In this document: piece by piece, positions 1 to 4,866 of the stretch
How the letters are laid out: each line of letters starts with the position of its first letter
Position numbering within the stretch: position 1 is the stretch's first letter
The notes under the pieces: generated by a model
Told to the model about the DNA's origin: nothing
The model's input: the letters and a program-made list of their open reading frames with translations, nothing else
Databases searched by the model: none
Assembly (NCBI GenBank): GCA_024860865.1
Contig: JACRDV010000035.1
Location: 1-9,519 of the forward strand
DNA length: 9,519 nucleotides
Direction of reading: 5' to 3'
Source: JACRDV01 sp024860865 [NCBI: Methanobacteriota archaeon]
Lineage (GTDB): Archaea; JACRDV01
Position numbers and translations under genes: made by a program

Positions 1-726
1 GTTTTTTGCGAAGGAGCAGAGAGCTGGTATTTATGCCATACAAGGGCTGTTCACAATCCATTTGAGTTTCAGAAGAGAGATGTCGAACGCCCTTATCAAA
101 GGCCAATATTTAGTATTTCCCCAAGGCTTTCTAAGATATTGGTTAATCTCTCGGGAGCCAAGCCTAATGATATTTTACTTGACACATTTTGTGGTTATGG
201 AACTATATTGCAAGAAGCAATTTTAATGAGCATGGATATTAGAGGCATTGATATAGACGAGAAATGTGTAGAGGCAACTAAAAAAAATTTGAAATGGTTG
301 AGCAAAGAATACAATATTAAAATAAATGATGTTGATGACAAAATATTTCTTGGCGATGCAAAGAAGTTAGATCAATACTTTGAAGAAAATTCAATTGATG
401 CTATTGCTACTGAACCCCCATTGGGTCCTCCTCTTAAAAAATTGCCTCCTACAAAAATTGCTGAAAGAATCATTGAGGATTTAGAACCCTTATATTACAG
501 TTCTTTTCAATCCTTTTATAAGGTTCTCAAACCAAACAAAAGGATATCGATTGTTTTACCTTGTATTAAAACAAGCACAGGGAAATTTGTTAAATTTGAC
601 CCCATAGAATTAACTCGAGAAATAGGCTTTGGTGCAATTCCATTGTCTCTAGAACATACGACTCTTATTGATGCCGAGATGAGACATAGAGTTCTAAGAG
701 AGATTTACGTTTTTAAAAAATTTTAA
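1..726 (+). CDS. Trm11/Trm-G10-type RNA methyltransferase, 5'-truncated by window edge
   Basis: The frame is open from base 1, so the gene starts outside the window; the TTG at 139 is internal. 241 residues are visible. They hold an S-adenosylmethionine-dependent methylase fold: motif I DTFCGYGTI (visible residues 61-69), an acidic ribose-binding strand GIDID (82-86), and a motif IV region TEPPLGPP (138-145). The upstream HNPFEFQKRDVERPYQRP segment is typical of the archaeal Trm11/Trm-G10 (UPF0020) family, which N2-methylates guanosine 10 of tRNA in the cytoplasm. Full-length members carry an N-terminal THUMP domain, which would lie off the left edge. The usual (D/N)PPY catalytic motif is replaced by TEPPLG, so the exact target is uncertain. 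The gene ends at TAA and converges with the SQR-like gene. It has no evident functional link to the sulfur genes. Confidence 0.8.
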   Translation, partial: VFCEGAESWYLCHTRAVHNPFEFQKRDVERPYQRPIFSISPRLSKILVNLSGAKPNDILLDTFCGYGTILQEAILMSMDIRGIDIDEKCVEATKKNLKWLSKEYNIKINDVDDKIFLGDAKKLDQYFEENSIDAIATEPPLGPPLKKLPPTKIAERIIEDLEPLYYSSFQSFYKVLKPNKRISIVLPCIKTSTGKFVKFDPIELTREIGFGAIPLSLEHTTLIDAEMRHRVLREIYVFKKF

Positions 727-802
727 TCTTTTGCATAACCCTAAATTTAGGTTCAAGTATTTTCGCTTAGATTGGTATCTAAAATAAACTATAGAGAACT
801 AA

Positions 803-1960
803 TTAGAACCAATGCCAGAACCACCATTTTTCAAAAAGAATTTTGCCCCAATGCCATATCCTGCCTGGTTCTCTCATTTTAACAGCTGGTGCCGGTTCTG
901 CATAGAAATTGCCGGAACCATAGGCAGCTTTACTATAACCTATTTCAATAAAGCAAGAACCTTTTCCATCGAACTTCCTTAGTGTTCCACTACCGCTGAT
1001 TTCAGCATCAATATTATGCGCTACTGCCTCTGCCTGATAATGAGCGAAGACACCTGCCTTTGGCAACATTTTTTTGCCATCAGGCAATCTAACAGCAGTA
1101 ACATCTCCAATAGCATATAGCTCATCATATTTAGTGTTTAGTGTTTCTCTACTCACAGGTATCCATCCGCTTTCGTCCGTTAGACCCGCTTCTTTAACCA
1201 CCTTCGGGCTCCTATGAGGGGGTATGCCGACTAGAAAATCGTATTTTACTTTTTCACCTTTTTCAAAAGTAATTTCTCTTTTTTCCGAATCTATAGAAGT
1301 CACTTTAAAGTTTGGATTATAGTTTATGCCGCGCATTTCTAACATTTGCTTCATTGCATTGCCTACAGTTGGACCTGCAACCGGCATAGGCTGAGGCTCT
1401 GGAGTATAAATTCTCAAGTCAATTTTGTCTCTCATTCCTCTCTCTCTATAGTAGTAGTCCATGAGAAAAGCAGCTTCATATGGAGCAGCAGGACACTTGA
1501 AAGGGAGGCTAGAAATCAACACAATTAATTTTCCACTAGAAAAGCCCTTTAATGCATCTCTTAATTTAATAACTCCATTTAAATCATAAAAATTGTGGGC
1601 AGATTGAGCGAATCCAGGAACAGCTTCTAACGCTAGATCTGCACCAAGTGAGATCACAAGATAATCATATGCAAAGTCTTGAACACTTGTTTTTACTAAC
1701 CTATTTGCAGGGTCAATTTGTAAAATTTCAGCGTTAACATACTCTATCTTTTTTTTATTTAACTTTTCCAAGCTCTTTTGGACTTGAGATGGCTCTCTCC
1801 ACCCCATTAAAACCCAAACAAACGATGAATTGAAGATGTGTTTTGTATTTTTATCTATAAGGATAATCTTATGCTCTTTACCTAGCCTTTTACGTAATTC
1901 GTTGGCAACAACAAGTCCGCCTGCTCCTCCACCTAAAACCAATATATTTTTACCACTCAT
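803..1960 (-). CDS. sqr: Sulfide:quinone oxidoreductase-like FAD/NAD(P) flavoprotein
   Basis: 385 aa, of usual SQR/FCSD length. The N-terminal Rossmann FAD motif is GGGAGG (residues 10-15), the second dinucleotide-fold region begins near 143, and the C-terminal FAD contact is AIGDVTAVRLP (283-293). There are exactly two cysteines: Cys156 in FKCPAAPYE and Cys336 in GKGSCFIEIG. These are the positions of the redox pair that oxidises sulfide at the flavin in SQR and flavocytochrome c sulfide dehydrogenase. A third cysteine found in some SQRs is absent. The tryptophan-rich tail KWWFWHWF (378-385) suits peripheral binding to the cytoplasmic membrane near quinone. Start ATG at 1960 is preceded by GTGATC, a partial SD. 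The gene lies 90 nt downstream of the DsrE selenoprotein, with SECIS copy 1 between them. The likely role is sulfide oxidation to persulfide/polysulfide; a related oxidoreductase cannot be excluded. Confidence 0.82.
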   Translation of the reverse strand: MSGKNILVLGGGAGGLVVANELRKRLGKEHKIILIDKNTKHIFNSSFVWVLMGWREPSQVQKSLEKLNKKKIEYVNAEILQIDPANRLVKTSVQDFAYDYLVISLGADLALEAVPGFAQSAHNFYDLNGVIKLRDALKGFSSGKLIVLISSLPFKCPAAPYEAAFLMDYYYRERGMRDKIDLRIYTPEPQPMPVAGPTVGNAMKQMLEMRGINYNPNFKVTSIDSEKREITFEKGEKVKYDFLVGIPPHRSPKVVKEAGLTDESGWIPVSRETLNTKYDELYAIGDVTAVRLPDGKKMLPKAGVFAHYQAEAVAHNIDAEISGSGTLRKFDGKGSCFIEIGYSKAAYGSGNFYAEPAPAVKMREPGRIWHWGKILFEKWWFWHWF

Positions 1961-1981
1961 TTGATCACAACCAAAAGTTTT

Positions 1982-2059
1982 TTCAGGTTATGACTTTCCT
2001 GCTGGAAAGCTCTTTGCTCGAGATTAAAACTTTTCTCGAACAAATCATTGTTACCCGAA
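1982..2059 (-). promoter_or_regulatory. SECIS element, copy 1 (3' UTR of DsrE selenoprotein)
   Basis: Read as minus-strand RNA. Helix I pairs 2059-2053 with 1988-1982 (7 bp, one G.U) and overlaps the last codons and the first base of the TAA stop. AUGA lies at 2048-2045. Helix II pairs 2044-2035 with 2022-2013 (10 bp, with a U2040.G2017 wobble). The apical loop begins with AAAA (2034-2031). GA at 2012-2011 faces UGA, giving tandem sheared A2045.G2012 and G2046.A2011 pairs plus U2047.G2010. This AUGA/AA/GA layout is the kink-turn core of eukaryotic SECIS elements. A second hairpin, CUUUCC-AGCA-GGAAAG (2009-1994), branches between the core and the 3' strand of helix I. The folding was done by eye. 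Confidence 0.8.
1987..2053 (-). repeat. Direct repeat copy 1 (SECIS cassette)
   Basis: This 67-nt segment aligns without gaps to 3127-3193, with six differences (at 1991, 1992, 2040, 2044, 2049 and 2052). The core 1993-2039 is 47 bp of perfect identity with 3133-3179. On the minus strand the segment begins exactly with the stop codon of the upstream gene. The two host genes (DsrE-like and HesB-like) are not homologous, so the element was duplicated independently of the coding sequence. Confidence 0.95.
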
Positions 2060-2380
2060 TGTTATAACTTTATCATTTTCTTCAACAAATTTGACAAAAT
2101 CGTTCATAACCGCTAGAGGGGAAAGTTGAAAAGTTTTATCTTTCCCTCTGGCTATTAAGCAAGTACCTCAAGCCATTATATGTCCACCGGCATCAATGAA
2201 ATCTCTTGTAACTTTTTCAACATCGAAAGTTTCATGTTTTATTTCTCCTACCTCGACTCCTTTACTCATGAGAAAAACTTTTACTTCATGGCCTTCAAGA
2301 ATAGCTGTAAGTCCAAATCTAAAAGCGTTCCAAGCACTTTCAGGTTCATTTGTATTAATTACAATACCTATTTTGCTCAT
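2051..2380 (-). CDS. DsrE-like selenoprotein with in-frame TGA (Sec71, UxxC site)
   Basis: The frame from ATG 2380 runs 70 codons to TGA (2170-2168). It then continues in frame for 38 codons (GTCLIARG ... DKVITFG) to TAA at 2053-2051, giving 109 residues. Read-through produces a complete DsrE-family protein: IGIVINTNEPESAWNAF at the N-terminus, the loop GGHIMA-U71-GT-C74-LIARG, then LSPLAVMNDF and a final DKVITFG strand. DsrE proteins have Cys at the position of residue 71; the paralogue at 8172-8564 has CGPC there. They are small cytoplasmic persulfide carriers. ATG 2380 is preferred because GGAGGTGA (2396-2389) sits 8 nt upstream, inside the end of the arsR gene; the GTG at 2392 is part of that SD. 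A SECIS follows two bases after the stop. The protein probably takes sulfane sulfur from the SQR encoded next. A nonsense mutation is the main alternative. Confidence 0.88.
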
Positions 2381-2388
2381 TCTTGTTC

Positions 2389-2739
2389 TCACCTCCTACC
2401 CCGGATTTTTTTAGCTAGTTTTTCATCATCAGCTAATTGCTCAAACAAAATGTCTCTTATAATGCTACAAGCCTGGATGATTTTTGGGTTAGTGATTTTG
2501 TAGAAGATATTCACGCCTTCCCTTCTGCTCTCAACAATCTTTTTCTTTCGTAAGAGGGCAAGATGCTGGGATAAATTCGCTTGAGGAATATTAGCCAACG
2601 AAGCTAGTTCGGTGACTGTTTTTTCACCATCTCGGAGTATATCCAATATTTCTAATCGCTTGGGATTCGCTAATATTTGACATATTTCAGCATGCAATTC
2701 AAAGATTTTTTTGTTTAATTCCGAAACTCTTTGACCCAT
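2389..2739 (-). CDS. ArsR-family winged-helix repressor, possible thiol/persulfide sensor
   Basis: 116 aa, the normal ArsR/SmtB length. The family core is visible: LANPKRLEILDIL (residues 23-35), recognition region ELASLANIPQANLSQHLALLRKKKIV (44-69, written here only to mark its extent), then the wing REGVNIFYKI (73-82). It binds DNA as a dimer and is typically released by metals or reactive sulfur. Only two cysteines are present, Cys20 in the first helix and Cys91 in the C-terminal helix. In ArsR dimers these helices lie together, so a disulfide or persulfide switch is plausible, as in the SqrR/BigR group, although the cysteine positions differ from SqrR. It is first in an operon with the DsrE selenoprotein and SQR; its TGA stop overlaps the SD of the next gene. 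A near-palindrome in its own promoter suggests autoregulation. Confidence 0.85.
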   Translation of the reverse strand: MGQRVSELNKKIFELHAEICQILANPKRLEILDILRDGEKTVTELASLANIPQANLSQHLALLRKKKIVESRREGVNIFYKITNPKIIQACSIIRDILFEQLADDEKLAKKIRGRR

Positions 2740-2761
2740 GGAAGCAACTCTAAAAATTTTA

Positions 2762-2777
2762 ATTCTAATATTCGAAT
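2762..2777. promoter_or_regulatory. Candidate ArsR operator
   Basis: ATTCTAATATTCGAAT is a 16-bp inverted repeat with 14 of 16 positions symmetric. It lies between the TATA-like box at 2781-2792 and the arsR start codon at 2739, about where transcription would begin. Binding there would block initiation of the arsR-DsrE-SQR operon. Placement and symmetry are seen directly; the identity of the bound protein is inferred. Confidence 0.5.
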
Positions 2778-2780
2778 AAA

Positions 2781-2792
2781 TTTATATATATA
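2781..2792 (-). promoter_or_regulatory. TATA-like box of the ArsR operon
   Basis: On the minus strand this reads TATATATATAAA. Its centre is about 47 nt upstream of the arsR ATG, so a start site about 26 nt downstream would fall near 2760, within the candidate operator and leaving a 5' leader of about 20 nt. Confidence 0.5.
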
Positions 2793-2851
2793 CTTGTTTT
2801 TTATTTAAAGACTTTTAAAATAATAATTATAATTATATTAAGGATGGCAGA

Positions 2852-2860
2852 GTATATTTA
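2852..2860 (+). promoter_or_regulatory. TATA-like box of the rubredoxin-like gene
   Basis: GTATATTTA is centred about 46 nt upstream of the ATG at 2902, which fits an archaeal promoter with a start site near 2882. The 162-nt gap between the divergent arsR and rubredoxin-like genes thus carries a promoter for each strand. Confidence 0.4.
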
Positions 2861-2901
2861 GTTCGATTATCACTTGAAAATATAGACTTAGAGGGCTATA
2901 T

Positions 2902-3063
2902 ATGAAGAAGACAAGTAAATGGAAGTGTGAGCCCTGTGGACATTTAACAGACGAAAAACCTACTGAGGTTTGTTTAATATGCGGTTCCCGTAGTACCGGT
3001 GCAGTAAAAATAGTCAGTCAAGAAGGTGAAATCAAACATATAGGGAGAGGAAAAACTGATTAA
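2902..3063 (+). CDS. Small rubredoxin-like iron/zinc ribbon protein
   Basis: 53 aa from ATG 2902 to TAA, preceded by GAGGG (2891-2895) six bases upstream. It has two CxxC knuckles, C9-E-P-C12-G and C24-L-I-C27-G, spaced as in the rubredoxin-like domain at the C-terminus of rubrerythrins (WKCxxCGH ... CxxCG). Such domains bind one iron or zinc through four cysteines and act as one-electron carriers or structural zinc ribbons. The C-terminal half (STGAVKIVSQEGEIKHIGRG) is short and not recognised. It is a single-gene unit on the plus strand, divergent from the ArsR operon and convergent with the HesB-like selenoprotein. An electron-transfer role in the surrounding sulfur chemistry is an inference; a non-redox zinc ribbon is equally possible. 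Confidence 0.8.
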   Translation: MKKTSKWKCEPCGHLTDEKPTEVCLICGSRSTGAVKIVSQEGEIKHIGRGKTD

Positions 3064-3121
3064 TAAAATGAATACGTTTGAGAGAGACAGTTTTAAATCA
3101 TTACAATCAAGAGCTATCTTT

Positions 3122-3200
3122 AATTTGTTAAAACTTTCCTGCTGGAAAGCTCTTTGCTCGAGATTAAAACTTTTCTCGAGCAAGTCATAGTCAACAAATT
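3122..3200 (-). promoter_or_regulatory. SECIS element, copy 2 (3' UTR of HesB-like selenoprotein)
   Basis: Minus-strand RNA. Helix I pairs 3200-3191 with 3131-3122 (10 bp, one G.U); it contains the TGA stop codon of the gene. AUGA is at 3188-3185. Helix II pairs 3183-3175 with 3162-3154 (9 Watson-Crick bp). The apical loop starts with AAAA (3174-3171). GA at 3152-3151 gives tandem sheared pairs A3185.G3152 and G3186.A3151, plus U3187.G3150. The side hairpin CUUUCC-AGCA-GGAAAG (3149-3134) is kept. Helix I differs in sequence from copy 1 but is still paired, which supports the fold. Confidence 0.8.
3127..3193 (-). repeat. Direct repeat copy 2 (SECIS cassette)
   Basis: This is the partner of 1987-2053, with 61 of 67 positions identical, including the 47-bp perfect core 3133-3179. 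Orientation is the same. The stop codon is again followed by two bases and then AUGA, so the cassette sits at the same register relative to the end of an unrelated coding sequence. Confidence 0.95.
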
Positions 3201-3520
3201 CTTTCAAAACCTTTAATCGTTAGATATTCCGTGAACCAAGTTTTTTCAGCATCTATTTCTAGTTCACTTGTACTTAGGTGTTGTAGTAGGTACTGAGCAA
3301 GCTCAGAATCTAGGAAAATTGGGATATTATCATCTTTAATTTTTAGTAAGTTATATCCCTTTAGTTCCTGCTCTCTGACCAATGAAACGTCAAGGCTAGG
3401 CCCGCTTCATCCAATTCCGGCATATATTAAGACTGCTGGATCTGTGACGCCTAAGCTAATTTTTTTCTGTATGTAATGCTTTGCTTTTTCAGTTAAAACT
3501 GCTTTCAGGCCATTTTCCAA
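3191..3520 (-). CDS. HesB/IscA-like selenoprotein with in-frame TGA (Sec38)
   Basis: From TTG 3520 the frame runs 37 codons to TGA (3409-3407), then on in frame through SGPSLDVSL to a second TGA at 3193-3191: 109 residues. The N-terminus LTEKAKHYIQKK and the loop YAGIG-U38-SGPSLDVSL align with the HesB/IscA pattern LTekAa... GGCSGxxY, placing Sec exactly on the first conserved cysteine used for Fe-S binding. A family of HesB-related (seleno)proteins with Sec at this site is known (TIGR01911). The CGC tail of classical IscA is absent; one terminal Cys109 remains. The start is chosen from GGAAGTGA (3533-3526), five bases upstream; GTG 3529 is the alternative. The second TGA is taken as the stop because it lies five bases from the SECIS core. 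The role is probably Fe-S or selenium/sulfur handling in the cytoplasm. Confidence 0.87.
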
Positions 3521-3547
3521 GAAATTCACTTCCTTTTTATAATTATG

Positions 3548-3566
3548 TGTTCAAGATTGTTGAACA
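3548..3566. promoter_or_regulatory. Candidate operator between HesB-Sec and HTH regulator
   Basis: TGTTCAA-GATTG-TTGAACA is a perfect 7-bp inverted repeat around a 5-bp spacer, in the 95-bp divergent gap. A further TTGAAC half-site follows at 3586-3591. It is most likely the binding site of the winged-helix regulator encoded just to the right, controlling itself and the divergent selenoprotein. AT-rich TATA-like stretches lie at 3572-3579 (TATTTAAT on the minus strand) and 3592-3600 (plus strand). Confidence 0.5.
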
Positions 3567-3615
3567 GTTATGATTAAATATCTTTTTGAACTAATATTTA
3601 AGTTTAGTGTTATTC

Positions 3616-3954
3616 ATGGAATTCAGGTCCTTACTAGTATCTAAATGCATATCAGTAAATGATATAATTAAGTGTTTGCTTTGTATCGGAGATACCGAAA
3701 TCCAAATATTAGAAATTTTAAAAAAACGCGAGGCTACTGTTGAAGAGATAGCTGAAAAACTTAAGATAAATAGGAGTACAGCTCAAAGATGTTTACAAAC
3801 TCTAGTCGCTACTGGTTTAATTTTCAGAAAAAGTACAACTGAAATTAAAGGGCGTAAATTTATTTACCGTGCAATATCCGAGAGAGAGTTGAAAGAAATA
3901 TTAAAAAATACAGCTGAGCAATGGTATCAAAAAGTTATGGAATCATTAAAATAG
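3616..3954 (+). CDS. Winged-helix transcriptional regulator with N-terminal cysteines
   Basis: 112 aa from ATG 3616; GTG 3607 would add three residues. No SD is evident at either, and a TATA-like stretch at 3592-3600 is so close that the mRNA may be nearly leaderless. The centre is a winged helix: IQILEILKKREATVEEIAEKL followed by recognition helix INRSTAQRCLQTLVATGLI and a wing with FIYRAIS, as in archaeal TrmB/MarR-like regulators. The N-terminus contains Cys11 and a C20-L-L-C23 pair, unusual for this fold, suggesting metal or redox sensing (inference). The gene is divergent from the HesB-like selenoprotein, with an inverted repeat between, and 68 bp upstream of the thioredoxin gene. Its likely targets are one or both. 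The ligand is unknown. Confidence 0.72.
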   Translation: MEFRSLLVSKCISVNDIIKCLLCIGDTEIQILEILKKREATVEEIAEKLKINRSTAQRCLQTLVATGLIFRKSTTEIKGRKFIYRAISERELKEILKNTAEQWYQKVMESLK

Positions 3955-4022
3955 AGGAAGTTAATTTTAAGTGAAAACTAAAAAGCGATGCATTTTGGCA
4001 TTAATCTAAGGAGGATAGATAA

Positions 4023-4436
4023 ATGAATGAACTAGAAGAAATTCGAAGGAAAAAAATGGAAAAGTTAGTGAAAGAAATTGGTGAAAAGAATCCGAGTGCG
4101 CAAAATTATCCAAAGGCACCAATAACTATTACTGACGAAAATTTTGATCAAATAGTTCAACAATATCCTTTGATGGTCATAGACAATTGGGCCCCTTGGT
4201 GTTTTCCTTGCAGAATGATCGCTCCAATTATCGAAGAAATGGCTAAAGATTATGCTGGAAAAGTAGTCTTTGGAAAATTAAATACTGATGAAAACCAAAG
4301 AACCCCTCTAAAATTTGGAGTTATGGGCATACCAACGCTACTTATCATTAAAAATGGAAAAGAAGTCGATAGAATAGCAGGGGCAGTACCGAGAGAATAT
4401 ATCGAATCTAAATTGCGAAGATATTTGCATGAATGA
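4023..4436 (+). CDS. trxA: Thioredoxin
   Basis: 137 aa. The thioredoxin domain occupies about residues 33-137 and has the active site W59-C60-F-P-C63 and cis-Pro104 in MGIPT. An extra charged, probably helical N-terminus of about 30 residues (MNELEEIRRKKMEK...) precedes it; there is no signal peptide, so it is cytoplasmic. It reduces disulfides and persulfides in client proteins using electrons from the reductase two genes downstream. A strong SD, AAGGAGG, lies upstream of ATG 4023. It opens a plus-strand cluster with the MIP18-like, reductase and disulfide oxidoreductase genes. The WCFPC site differs from the common WCGPC, which usually shifts redox potential; the effect here is not predictable from sequence. 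Confidence 0.92.
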   Translation: MNELEEIRRKKMEKLVKEIGEKNPSAQNYPKAPITITDENFDQIVQQYPLMVIDNWAPWCFPCRMIAPIIEEMAKDYAGKVVFGKLNTDENQRTPLKFGVMGIPTLLIIKNGKEVDRIAGAVPREYIESKLRRYLHE

Positions 4437-4500
4437 ATCAAATTAAAATCATTTTGAGCTTTAAAGCTTTCTTTAATAATAAAAAAATCGAGGGAGATTA

Positions 4501-4854
4501 ATGGAAAAATATGAAATTCTTGAAATTTTAAAAAACGTATATGACCCAGATTATAAAGATAAGTCCATTGTAGAATTGGGTCTTGTGGATGAAAACACCA
4601 TAAAAATAAATGAAGACAAAATAGAAGTGGAATATAAAGTGGCAGCTCCATTTTGTCCATTTAGCGCTGCTATCGGAATTATGATTCAGTATGCTTTGGA
4701 AAAGAAATTTGGAAAGCGAGTTGATGTGAAAATCCAGCCTGGGCATTATCAAGAAAAACTAGTAGAAGAAATATTGAGAAGCGAAGAAAAAAGAAAAGAT
4801 TTGCTTAGTAAATTAGAATCTTTTGGAATACTTCAGCGATGTGTAAGAATATAG
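4501..4854 (+). CDS. MIP18/DUF59-family Fe-S assembly protein
   Basis: 117 aa with SD GAGGGAG before ATG 4501. The MIP18/PaaD/SufT pattern is clear: the N-terminal helix MEKYEILEILKNVYDPDYKDK, the strand SIVELGLV (22-29), and the loop AAPFCPFS (48-55) containing Cys52, the family's conserved cysteine, followed by a helix and a second beta element DVKIQPGHYQEK. Members help mature Fe-S proteins. Residues 88-117 are a charged tail ending in CVRI (Cys114), longer than the minimal domain. It sits between thioredoxin and thioredoxin reductase, only 12 bp before the latter, which implies co-transcription. Co-location with a HesB-like selenoprotein fits an Fe-S theme; partners are unknown. Confidence 0.82.
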   Translation: MEKYEILEILKNVYDPDYKDKSIVELGLVDENTIKINEDKIEVEYKVAAPFCPFSAAIGIMIQYALEKKFGKRVDVKIQPGHYQEKLVEEILRSEEKRKDLLSKLESFGILQRCVRI

Positions 4855-4866
4855 TAAATGAGATAA

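Noticed and set aside
740-751. Perfect 12-bp palindrome CCTAAATTTAGG between convergent genes
   Set aside because: Short, AT-rich, single occurrence and no promoter nearby; a chance match is likely.
1987-3193. The repeat pair as CRISPR, MITE, IS end or terminator
   Set aside because: Only two copies, over 1 kb apart and in the same orientation, each directly after a stop codon, with no target duplications or spacers and no U-tract following on the minus strand. The SECIS core explains the structure better.
2974-3207. 77-codon minus-strand ORF overlapping the rubredoxin-like gene and SECIS copy 2
   Set aside because: It begins within the SECIS, has no family-like pattern, and opposes a clear small gene with paired CxxC motifs.
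2168-3409. The two TGA codons as nonsense mutations, frameshifts or a TGA-recoded genetic code
   Set aside because: Both TGAs fall exactly on conserved catalytic cysteine positions, conserved sequence continues in the same frame, and each gene has the same 3' structure. Other genes in the window end normally at TGA (2389-2391, 4434-4436, 5773-5775), so the code is not globally changed.
4457-4468. Palindrome AGCTTTAAAGCT upstream of the MIP18-like gene
   Set aside because: Inside a short intra-operon gap, not repeated elsewhere and unlike the other operator candidates; no firm function can be assigned.
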